Shown: in pieces, positions 7,846 to 15,269 of the stretch
How the letters are laid out: every line of letters begins with the position of its first letter
How positions within the stretch are numbered: the first letter of the stretch is position 1
The notes under the pieces: generated by a model
Seen by the model: the letters and a program-made list of their open reading frames with translations, nothing else
Database searches by the model: none
What the model was told of the DNA's origin: nothing
Assembly (NCBI RefSeq): GCF_001050235.1
Contig: NZ_DF967972.1
Coordinates: forward strand, 1,440,475-1,504,474
Length of the DNA stretch: 64,000 bases
Reading direction: 5' to 3'
Source: Longilinea arvoryzae
GTDB taxonomy: Bacteria; Chloroflexota; Anaerolineae; Anaerolineales; Anaerolineaceae
Position numbers and translations under genes: made by a program

Positions 7846-8795
7846 AAACCCCTCGCAATCGATTGAACGGGATCGTCCGCCAGGATACCTTTGCCGTTGA
7901 AGAAATAAGGCAATGAGTTCTTGAGTAGGATCGCCCCACCGCCTACCAGGATGACGGCTGTGAAACGCCGCCAGGCTTTGCCCCACCGCTTTTCAATCTC
8001 TCCAGTGACCTCACGCTCCCAGATTGGTAGTGCCTGCGAAATGTCGAGCTTATTGGCGCGCAGGAGCGTGTCCAATTCACCCAGGGAGTAAAGCTGCTGA
8101 CCGTTGACTAGCTCTAAAAGCCGGCGTACACCAGTGGTTGAAGCACCCGTAAAGCGTTGAACAGGAACTTTTTCGCGCACCACCAGCAATTCGGTCGTGT
8201 TCATGCCGATGGATACAATCCCGACCTCCTGGGTGTATGCGCTGCGTCGCTCAGGAACGATCTTGGCTTCATCATCCAGCACATAATCAAACAGTGCACC
8301 AGCTGGCTGAGAAGTAACCCGAACCTCGGTCACATTCAGGTGATGTTCCTGGTCATTGGCTTTCCAGATGTGATCAGCCTTCATCCAGCGCTGAATGCTC
8401 TCCACCGTGGTTCGTGCTTCCTCTCCGGAGAGGGTATCCAATGGCAAACCACAGGTGATGCTGACAGGCTGAGAAATATTCCCTGATCACAGGATCAAGC
8501 GGGTGAATGCCCCATAGAATAGTGCCAGCATCTCCGGCGAACCGGCAAAACGATCCATGCTCAGGTTTTCTACTGGCCGTCCACTGTCGTGTGCGCCGCT
8601 ATCAACAAAAAACGTATTTCCCGACGGCAAAGCGATTCGCAGCGGCAGGCGGGAACTGCCCAACCCCAACATACGCCCTACCAGCGGGCCATTATTGACC
8701 GCGACCTGAGAGATCAATTGAATGCTCTGCTGATTCCCGTGCAGCTTGAGCGCTCCCATTCCCAGATCAAGTCCAAAATTCATTGTTTCTATCAT
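7803..8795 (-). pseudogene. ParM-like actin ATPase interrupted by an in-frame UGA
   Basis: One continuous frame encodes a plasmid-partition actin homologue, but it contains a TGA at 8487-8489. The N-terminal 102 residues carry the phosphate-1 loop (GLDLGMGALKLHG) and SGRPVENLSMDRF. After the stop the same frame resumes with ITCGLPLDTL and later holds the phosphate-2 loop (VGIVSIGMNTTELLVV) and the adenosine motif (VILVGGGAILL). A single G-to-A change from TGG would explain the stop. It is therefore a recent nonsense mutation, a sequencing error or stop readthrough. Other genes here use TGA as a stop, so general recoding is unlikely. The ATG has AAGGAG 6 nt upstream. Confidence 0.75.
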
Positions 8796-8847
8796 GAAAT
8801 CTCCTTTAATTCTACAAGATATAAGTTAACTTGGAGTAAATTGAGGT

Positions 8848-8871
8848 AAAAAAATCAACCTCATCGGTTGA
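8848..8871 (-). terminator. Intrinsic terminator after HTH gene
   Basis: Read on the minus strand: TCAACC, loop GATGA, GGTTGA, then seven T. It lies 59 nt past the stop of the HTH gene and upstream of the ParM-like gene. Confidence 0.6.
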
Positions 8872-8875
8872 ATTT

Positions 8876-8904
8876 ATTGTAGCATATTACTCCATGTTAA
8901 TCAA
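8876..8904 (-). promoter_or_regulatory. Promoter candidate for the partition genes
   Basis: Minus-strand TTGATT (8904-8899), a 17-nt spacer and TACAAT (8881-8876), about 80 nt upstream of the ParM-like ATG. The predicted start point falls at the base of the adjacent terminator stem, so the stem would be incomplete in this transcript. Confidence 0.5.
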
Positions 8905-8929
8905 TATCATGTAGCAAACATTTTGGAGA

Positions 8930-9370
8930 TTACTTTTTATATGGACGTCCCGAATCATCAAATGCCCATTTGCCCTGGCCGCTGTTTTGGCGATAGACTC
9001 TGGTGCAGTAAGCCACATCCGCTTCATCCAGCAGTGTCTTTCGACCCTCTTTTCCCAATTGGTGGATTAGACCGCGCTGCATCCAGCGCGTGAGGGTAGA
9101 AGTGTTGAGCATGTATTTCCGACCGGCTTCATTGATGCTGATCGGAACGCCTTTAAGGCCTGCGTTGAGCTGGTACTCAGGTAAGGCTTCCTTGGGTAGC
9201 AGATTGTTGACGCTGATTTGGCTGATACCAATACTTCTATCCGTCATCACGGCTGCCTGAAGTTTTCCCTCATCTGCCAATTGATAAATGGAATCCAAAT
9301 CCAACCCAAGCTGTTTGGCGGCCTGTTCGGGAGTGACGTAATATTCCAATCGGGATTGATCGAGTTTCAC
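8930..9370 (-). CDS. Double helix-turn-helix regulator
   Basis: A 146-residue protein with two excisionase/MerR-like HTH units: YVTPEQAAKQLGLDLDSIYQ near residue 11 and PISINEAGRKYMLNTSTLTR near residue 76. Such proteins usually regulate replication, partition or excision genes. The frame opens with GTG at 9370, and no clear ribosome site precedes it, so the start is uncertain. It is the first gene after the repeat-rich region 9470-9800 and may bind there; that link is inferred from position only. Confidence 0.6.
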   Translation of the reverse strand: MKLDQSRLEYYVTPEQAAKQLGLDLDSIYQLADEGKLQAAVMTDRSIGISQISVNNLLPKEALPEYQLNAGLKGVPISINEAGRKYMLNTSTLTRWMQRGLIHQLGKEGRKTLLDEADVAYCTRVYRQNSGQGKWAFDDSGRPYKK

Positions 9371-9471
9371 GGACTACTCACAAAATTCGATTTACTACAA
9401 GTTAATCATACAGTGAAAGTGAAGGATCGTCCAGCAATAGAGGATTATTGCATGACCTCTGAAATTTAGGT

Positions 9472-9503
9472 TAACTGACCTGAAGGTTAAGTGACCTGAA
9501 AAT
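9472..9503 (+). repeat. Tandem 16-bp repeat
   Basis: Two adjacent copies of GGTTAAsTGACCTGAA differing at one base. They lie upstream of the HTH gene and close to the iteron-like repeats, and could be a binding site for the HTH regulator. Confidence 0.6.
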
Positions 9504-9604
9504 CCGGATGACGTATCCTATTGTTTGGTTGATGGTTTCAAAGTCTAGAAAAGACTGAATAAAATATTCGACAAAAAATATGGGTCTGCGTCCTCGCTGA
9601 CGTG

Positions 9605-9662
9605 CCGCAGACGCCTTGTTGACACGCCGCAGACGTTGACGCAGACCTTACCGCAGATGTTG
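9605..9662 (+). repeat. Iteron-like 12-bp repeats, candidate origin or centromere
   Basis: Three head-to-tail 12-mers, CCGCAGACGTTG (9627), ACGCAGACCTTA (9639) and CCGCAGATGTTG (9651), are preceded by another CCGCAGACG at 9605, 22 bp before the first, and by an inverted GTCTGCG at 9584-9590. Short direct repeats at helical spacing next to replication and partition genes are typical of iteron origins or parC/parS sites. Confidence 0.6.
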
Positions 9663-9715
9663 ATTGAACAGGAAGAGCGCTGAAGCGCCTTTTACCATAA
9701 AGGGATATGGAAATA

Positions 9716-9799
9716 CCATTTGACCTGGAATGACCTCTCTATCCCGAAAACTTGACTCTAAATGGGCATAAATTGCACCACCATACATAGGTCAAATGG
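9716..9799. repeat. 11-bp inverted repeat with 62-bp centre
   Basis: CCATTTGACCT at 9716-9726 and its exact complement at 9789-9799. It forms part of the noncoding, repeat-rich stretch 9371-9945, in which no gene is recognised. It could be a protein-binding site pair of a replication or partition locus. Confidence 0.45.
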
Positions 9800-9945
9800 A
9801 GAATCTAGCAGATGAGAGACTGGAAATATTTGCACAAATAAATCGGCATATTTTTTTGTGCAAGGAAAAACTATCTTGATCCATTGGAACGGAGTGCACT
9901 CTGTTCCATCCACTTTGATCCCCTAGAGTCTTAAGGGGGAACGGG

Positions 9946-10167
9946 TCAACGGAGTGACACATCGTTCTCTGTTGGATGGTCCTTGATAGTTTTGAGAATA
10001 TCACCCAATCGCCAGGGATGATACTCCCTGACCTCAATACTCATTTGATATGGTATGGTCCATGGACTGGCAATCGAGGTGCTGTTTTTATTCGAATAGC
10101 GCCTTTCATTGAAGCCTAGCTGAAAGTGGTCAGGAAGGATTTTTTTGTTTTGCTCCCCTAATTTCAT
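9946..10167 (-). CDS. Small unknown protein coupled to the DUF2971 gene
   Basis: A 73-residue frame beginning with an ATG that overlaps the stop of the DUF2971 gene as ATGA, the usual geometry of translational coupling. The sequence is polar and basic and not recognised. Support comes only from this overlap and an undisturbed reading frame. Chance is possible in so short a frame. Confidence 0.35.
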   Translation of the reverse strand: MKLGEQNKKILPDHFQLGFNERRYSNKNSTSIASPWTIPYQMSIEVREYHPWRLGDILKTIKDHPTENDVSLR

Positions 10168-11006
10168 ATTTTTCTAGGCCTCATTGAATAGTACACGGAA
10201 TTTTCAACGATTCCCATTTTATAAACTGGACAATTTAGCAATTTTCCGATTCTGACTAATTCTTTCACGTATTCAGCAGCACAATTCATGCCTATAAATA
10301 TTTTTTTGACATGTAAGCCAGTTGATGACAAAGGTACTGTTTTCCCGGGTTTCTCTTCTTCATCGTTAAAATCGAAAACCCTGTATTCATGTTCATATTT
10401 CCATTCTGAACTTTTCGTGCAAAAAGTGAGAAATAAAATTCGGTAATAATGCCAAAAATCCGAACCAGGTTCTTTTCTCTGCTCATAACCATCTAAAAAA
10501 GCCTGACACAACTTGGTGACAATTGTTGCCGAGATTAATCTTTGATTAGAATAACGAACCGGAAAGATTTGATTCTTATCAGATATTCCATACTCAATGC
10601 AAAATCCTTGGTGATTATTAGCGTAATGGGCCCATAAAGGAATTCTTTTTCGAATTCCATTGCTAAAGCAACAGACCAATATATTTCTTGAAAGCTGGTT
10701 GATTATTTTCTCGCATAATTTGACATCCCAACCGGCTTTTTCAATACGTTTTAGGTCTAGGGTCAACGCTTTTAATTCAAATGGGTCATTTAATTTCTTA
10801 GGTGTGGATGTCCATATATTTTGGTTTTCCAGACTATTCAATCTGAGCTTATTTTCTTCGGAAAATTTTGAATGAGTGTCGTCATATAATGGAAAATACT
10901 TGTAGATTTTATCGGGTACCGATTCGTTCTTTATTCTGATAGTTTCATCCCAATTGTTATTATTTAAGGCATTGACAAATTCAATTCCCCACGCTTTAGC
11001 ATTCAT
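10164..11006 (-). CDS. DUF2971 family protein
   Basis: A 280-residue cytosolic protein. The DUF2971 hallmarks are visible: an early aromatic block (KIYKYFPLYDD), WTSTPKKLNDPFE, then LWAHYANNHQGFCIEYG in the middle and SEWKYEHEYRVF near residue 210. The biochemical role of the family is not established; members are frequent in genomic islands and next to defence genes. AAGGATG lies 7 nt before the ATG. It follows the BREX-like operon on the same strand but is separated by about 340 nt holding a terminator-like hairpin, so it is probably a separate unit. Confidence 0.75.
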   Translation of the reverse strand: MNAKAWGIEFVNALNNNNWDETIRIKNESVPDKIYKYFPLYDDTHSKFSEENKLRLNSLENQNIWTSTPKKLNDPFELKALTLDLKRIEKAGWDVKLCEKIINQLSRNILVCCFSNGIRKRIPLWAHYANNHQGFCIEYGISDKNQIFPVRYSNQRLISATIVTKLCQAFLDGYEQRKEPGSDFWHYYRILFLTFCTKSSEWKYEHEYRVFDFNDEEEKPGKTVPLSSTGLHVKKIFIGMNCAAEYVKELVRIGKLLNCPVYKMGIVENSVYYSMRPRKI

Positions 11007-11350
11007 GTTTCATCCTTTTTTGAATTACGGCGTAATTATTCTCAATTTGCGATTATTACTCGTCCTGTGGGTCTGGTTGTTTATCCCGGTAGAATAAACA
11101 CAAGTATGGTTCTCCTTAAGGCTTTACTCCACAAGTCACTGTGTGTACACTAGCACCTAATAACTGGTAGATAGAAGATGAATTACTTCTCCTGCAACTA
11201 CCTACACCTTACACCTTCAAAAAACCGTTTTCAAATGCGCCGGGAAACTCGAAACGCATTTGGCCCTGTTCACAAGCACCCATTTGAGTCGCTATTAACC
11301 TTTAGGATGCTAAGCTCACAATTAATGAATTTGACATTTTATCTCCCCCT
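11007..11350. other. Intergenic stretch holding a hairpin only
   Basis: AT-rich spacer between the last BREX-like gene and the DUF2971 gene. Apart from the inverted repeat at 11232-11262 I see no gene or clear promoter. Confidence 0.4.
11215..11262 (-). terminator. Putative terminator of the BREX-like operon
   Basis: On the minus strand, CAAATGCG (11262-11255) pairs with CGCATTTG (11239-11232) across a 15-nt loop, followed after 6 nt by six T. It lies about 90 nt past the last BREX-like gene. Confidence 0.5.
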
Positions 11351-12082
11351 TTATTTTTCAGTTTCGGCTATTTTTACCATATCCAACCCGCCGCCCTGTC
11401 GTTGGACCTCAAATCGTCTATCCCTTCGTAGACAATCCACCCCGATAGTGATTCTGAATGGATAGAGCTCGGGTAAATGTACTAGGTCATCAAAGGGGAT
11501 GGCATCGGATGGATGTGCTTGAAGAGCACAAGATAATAGCCAGCTTTGTAGATTTTCGGAGGAAGCAAAATTGTGCAGAAGGATTCGATAATTTTGTTTT
11601 TGTTCTGTATGTGCCAATATCCCCCAATTTGTCAGAGATGCAATGATGCGCTCAACAGATCGATCCAACGCCCCTAAGTGACCATATTCGCCTGCAATTC
11701 TGTCTTTGATCATTTTCCGGGTAATGATTTCTTCAGTACGGCTGATCTGACCAATGGCGGCTACACATTTCCTGAAGAAAGGATAGCAAACCAGGGTCAA
11801 TCCATAATGGAGCCAGAGGCGTTCACCTGATGACGATAAAGTTGGAAACAACGCAAGCGCTTCCTGATGGATGCGAGGTGCTGTCTTCCCAGTTTTTACC
11901 CAAATTGCTGAAAGGACATCAATGGTTTTTCGCTGGGCATCAATGCCGGTAACGGTTCCTGAAATTGTGTTTGCTAAACGTTGTCGGATCCCTAAAGGGT
12001 CCATCTTTTGAACAACCAAAGATGCGGTCACATCCAACCAATCCAGTAATATCGTGCGGCTAAATCCAATACCTTTATCCAT
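11351..12082 (-). CDS. BrxA-position protein of the BREX-like operon
   Basis: A 243-residue soluble protein encoded directly after pglZ, overlapping its stop by one base. In BREX type 3 loci the gene after pglZ is brxA (DUF1819). This protein has the expected small, mostly helical body, including AGEYGHLGALDRSVERIIAS, and a short C-terminal strand pair rich in Arg and Gly (RRFEVQRQGG). BrxA is a DNA-binding component of BREX. The assignment rests more on gene order than on a distinctive motif. Confidence 0.55.
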   Translation of the reverse strand: MDKGIGFSRTILLDWLDVTASLVVQKMDPLGIRQRLANTISGTVTGIDAQRKTIDVLSAIWVKTGKTAPRIHQEALALFPTLSSSGERLWLHYGLTLVCYPFFRKCVAAIGQISRTEEIITRKMIKDRIAGEYGHLGALDRSVERIIASLTNWGILAHTEQKQNYRILLHNFASSENLQSWLLSCALQAHPSDAIPFDDLVHLPELYPFRITIGVDCLRRDRRFEVQRQGGGLDMVKIAETEK

Positions 12083-14043
12083 TATTTTCTCTCTTTTGTA
12101 ATTTGAATAAATGGAACAATTACTTCATCAATGGAAATACCACCGTGGGTTACAACTACCTCCCCGGCAGTCGCAAACGCCTCGCGCTTTGCCGGCATTA
12201 ACGCTGACATCTGTTCCAGTAAAAGGCCATCATTATCCCACAAAATAGTGCTTGCAAAGGCGTCTTGAACTCTCATAGCAGCCAGTCGATCCAAATAAAT
12301 TCGAGCGCGTTTTCCACGTGTTTGTGCTAGCAAGCCTTCCGATGACTGACCGAAGCCAGTTGCTTCAACATGCCCATGATCGCTGGCAATAAATACGGAG
12401 AAATCGTGATCTAAATACCAATCAAGTTGACTTTCTATAACTAAAGAATTTTGCTCATGCGCAGGATCCAGCCATAATCGCAGTGAAGATTGCTGATCCG
12501 CTGCGCCGAGTGTGGCATTATGGGCTAATTTATCCAAAGTATCATCAATTAAGCACCAAAAATTCACCCTGGGATCTTGTAGCTCTGGTTGTTGGTCGAT
12601 CTGTCGATCATAATAAAGGGGAAGCAGCTTGCATGTATCCTCACTGAAACCTTCGCGGGACCAGAAGAGTTCCCAGGCACGGGACTCGGGAACATTATGT
12701 TCAATTTCTCCAGCAAAATCAGCGGGACGGAGACCAGATATCAAGGCGTATCTCGAAATAGATGTGATGGTTGGAATTTGGGCAAGCAGGGTTTCTGTCT
12801 TGATCCTCCAATCGGCATGCCGTTTGGTCCAAACAGGAGAAATCACCCGCCAATCAGCCAATGAAAGACAATCCATGACAAGGAGCACTACTTTGCTCAG
12901 ATTTCCGAGATTGTGAAGATAAGCCAAATAGTGCGGAATGTGGTTCACATGGTGAGGAGCGGGCAAACGCTGTACACCCAGCGCAGTATAGTTTTTCTGA
13001 AGCCAGTTTGTGAATAAAAGATCAGCGTTTGAAATAGAGTTCTGGAAAGTTGTTTTTTGGTGCGGTTGAATCACAAGACCCGCTTGAGCCATGAGGCTGC
13101 AAGTCTCAGCCCAATCCTGGGCAAAATTCTGCCAGGTATTCCAACCTATTTGATCAACTTTCATGACTGTCAATTGGTTCTCAATATTTTCCAACAATGT
13201 CTTCAGCCGTTGAAGGCGAACATCTATCATGGTGATGCCGGGTTGAGCCCATCTTGGCAATTCTTTTTGGTTATTTATTTTTACTGGCTGGAGGGTTCCC
13301 TGTCGAACAAGACTGGGTACTAAATCTTGCAATTGTGGATCACGAGAGAAAGGAATGAAATAACCAGCTGGAGTTTCTTTGATCTGTTTACCTGAAAGAG
13401 ATTGGTCAATGGATAGCTGCCACTGATGTTGGACAAAATCCTGGAAAGTATGAGAATCCCTGATGAGAAGATCGATATTCCATTCCCGATATTCAGGAAT
13501 TTCCCTTACCCGCTCTACCAGGTTGGTTCGTAAAAGTTCTGGGAGAGGTGATTGTCGGTGATGATAGTCATTTATCCAGGCAATCAAAGAGGATGGTTGA
13601 GAAAGCGAACCAGGATCAGCGTTGAAAACCTCTTGTAAAAGATAGTTAATGGTTTTTTGCCGGCTCAATGGTTGGACCGGCTGCAGGCGTGATTCAAGTA
13701 TTTCAATTTGATCAGGGCTAAGCATTTGCAGCACCGGATACGCCAGGTTAGGGAAATACTGGTGCAAAGAAAGGTTGATACGATACGCGCCTTGATAAAG
13801 ATCGTACGGCAGGTCTTCCAGTTGGCCTGTGGTGGTCAAGATGATTGGGTGATCTGTTGTAAAGGGTCGTGCTTCTTCCATACGATGGCGCAAGAGCGCC
13901 GGGTCAGTTTCCTGGATGACCTGAAACCCACGCTGGGTAAGTTCTGCCATCAGCGTTTCACCTGCCATCAAGCGGTCAGGATCGCTTACCAGGGTGAGGG
14001 GATGGATATGAGAAGGAAAGTAATTTCTAAGGGAAGCTATCAT
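12082..14043 (-). CDS. pglZ: PglZ-type alkaline phosphatase superfamily protein
   Basis: Core BREX component. Of 653 residues, the N-terminal 370 are a variable region, and the C-terminal part is the PglZ domain of the alkaline phosphatase superfamily. Visible motifs are VVLLVMDCLSLADW with metal ligand D391, ITSISRYALISG around residues 426-437 (nucleophile region), IASDHGHVEATGFG with the DHGH metal site at 555-558, and THGGISIDEVIVPF near the end. The gene order methylase, two accessory genes, pglZ, brxA-like and the presence of brxF and brxC upstream place it in a type 3-like BREX. The ATG at 14043 is accepted; the preceding gene stops 4 nt earlier. Confidence 0.88.
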   Translation of the reverse strand: MIASLRNYFPSHIHPLTLVSDPDRLMAGETLMAELTQRGFQVIQETDPALLRHRMEEARPFTTDHPIILTTTGQLEDLPYDLYQGAYRINLSLHQYFPNLAYPVLQMLSPDQIEILESRLQPVQPLSRQKTINYLLQEVFNADPGSLSQPSSLIAWINDYHHRQSPLPELLRTNLVERVREIPEYREWNIDLLIRDSHTFQDFVQHQWQLSIDQSLSGKQIKETPAGYFIPFSRDPQLQDLVPSLVRQGTLQPVKINNQKELPRWAQPGITMIDVRLQRLKTLLENIENQLTVMKVDQIGWNTWQNFAQDWAETCSLMAQAGLVIQPHQKTTFQNSISNADLLFTNWLQKNYTALGVQRLPAPHHVNHIPHYLAYLHNLGNLSKVVLLVMDCLSLADWRVISPVWTKRHADWRIKTETLLAQIPTITSISRYALISGLRPADFAGEIEHNVPESRAWELFWSREGFSEDTCKLLPLYYDRQIDQQPELQDPRVNFWCLIDDTLDKLAHNATLGAADQQSSLRLWLDPAHEQNSLVIESQLDWYLDHDFSVFIASDHGHVEATGFGQSSEGLLAQTRGKRARIYLDRLAAMRVQDAFASTILWDNDGLLLEQMSALMPAKREAFATAGEVVVTHGGISIDEVIVPFIQITKERK

Positions 14044-14047
14044 TAAT

Positions 14048-14347
14048 TTATTTGTTTTGGATTAATGCATTTTTATCAATCAACGTGATGCCAGAAATTT
14101 CTAGCACACGACCCACTACTAATCCATACACCTCTAAATTGCCACCTCTGTTTTCTATGTTCCCTGATACCATGCCGTGAACAATAGCTTTGGCATTTTT
14201 TTCAACGATTAGGTTTTTTCCACATAATCCATGTAGAAAAAGTGAAACACCTGATAAGACCGTAATCGTTCCAGTTACCATTCCATGAATTTCAGCATCA
14301 TCATTGAGACTTAAATCTCCGTTTATTTTTCCATTGATATTTCTCAT
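14048..14347 (-). CDS. Bactofilin-like beta-solenoid protein
   Basis: A 99-residue protein made almost wholly of repeated strands (INGDLSLNDDAEIHGMVTG, LIVEKNAKAIVHGMVSG, LEVYGLVVGRV), the pattern of the polymer-forming bactofilin fold. The start at 14347 is chosen because GAGGA lies 5 nt upstream; an ATG 12 nt earlier lacks one. It ends 4 nt before pglZ begins, so it is tightly within the operon. Bactofilins form filaments and scaffolds. A scaffold for the defence complex is a guess. It is not part of any standard BREX type I know. Confidence 0.7.
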   Translation of the reverse strand: MRNINGKINGDLSLNDDAEIHGMVTGTITVLSGVSLFLHGLCGKNLIVEKNAKAIVHGMVSGNIENRGGNLEVYGLVVGRVLEISGITLIDKNALIQNK

Positions 14348-14445
14348 CTTTCCTCGCATTATCTCTTGAATAAAAATTAGCTGAAAAATACATTAACTGG
14401 TCATGTTTATCATTCAGCTTACCTTAGGAAAACCAATGTGTTACA

Positions 14446-15249
14446 TTAAGCCCCCATCCTTTTTAAAAACTTTTTCAAAACTTTTATAAGGCTTTGTTGA
14501 AAAAAAGGCCGATCCTTTTCTTCTATTAGTGTTCGTTGTATTCTCAAAGATTCTTCATCGGGAGATTCCACCAGAAGAGAATTAAAACCTTTCACACTTT
14601 TAAATTCTTTCACAAATGCATCAAGATCATTATGGATCGAGGATAAATGTTCCTCGATGCTCTTTCCTGGGACTGTTGCCTGTTTGAGATAAGATAAGTC
14701 AGTTTCAATACTTTCTGAAAACTTTTGATGACTTACCGAGTAATAAGAAATTGTGTAATCGAATTTGGTAGGTTTACCTTCTGCAAGTATTGTGAAACCA
14801 TTATTGACTAATTGGCGATAAATCTGGCCGGGAACAATGAAACTAATCGGTTTTGAAAACAGTGAGACCTCTCCTAAAGGTCTTTTCGCATAATCAAGAG
14901 GCGCATTACCAAACTTGACCGTTACATCTACGGCAGGTGAATTGCCAAAGTTTTGGATGGTGAAATAGATCACACCGCTATTGCCAGAATCAAAAAAACC
15001 TTGGATGTAAGGACGTTCATTGTTCTCGCGTTGTTTCTGGGCTTCAACGGCAGATAATAGATTAGCAATCGCACTTATCGCTGCTAGAAAAGCCGAAATT
15101 GAGGCGATGCCGATCGCGATATTCTCTTTAGAGGATGTGCCAGTCGAGATTAGCCAGATCAGTAGAATTCCTACTCCGATGATCAGGATAGAAATGACAA
15201 TAACGCTTCTCTGCCCTAACCAAGAAAGGAGCCCTTTGATTTTTTTCAT
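14446..15249 (-). CDS. Two-TM membrane-anchored unknown protein
   Basis: 267 residues. Two hydrophobic helices near the N terminus (about 14-35 and 44-66) are followed by a cytosolic region with a beta-sandwich-like stretch (RPYIQGFFDSGNSGVIYF, then TIQNFGNSPAVDVTVKF) and a charged helical tail. Membrane-anchored proteins of this layout recur in defence islands, but I do not recognise a named family. It lies 20 nt after the methylase gene on the same strand, where type 3 BREX normally has the helicase brxHII. Confidence 0.65.
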   Translation of the reverse strand: MKKIKGLLSWLGQRSVIVISILIIGVGILLIWLISTGTSSKENIAIGIASISAFLAAISAIANLLSAVEAQKQRENNERPYIQGFFDSGNSGVIYFTIQNFGNSPAVDVTVKFGNAPLDYAKRPLGEVSLFSKPISFIVPGQIYRQLVNNGFTILAEGKPTKFDYTISYYSVSHQKFSESIETDLSYLKQATVPGKSIEEHLSSIHNDLDAFVKEFKSVKGFNSLLVESPDEESLRIQRTLIEEKDRPFFQQSLIKVLKKFLKRMGA

Positions 15250-15269
15250 TCCTCATCCCCTTTCATTTC

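Noticed and set aside
9605..9662. CRISPR array
   Set aside because: Repeats are 12 bp, contiguous and without spacers of uniform length; no cas gene is nearby.
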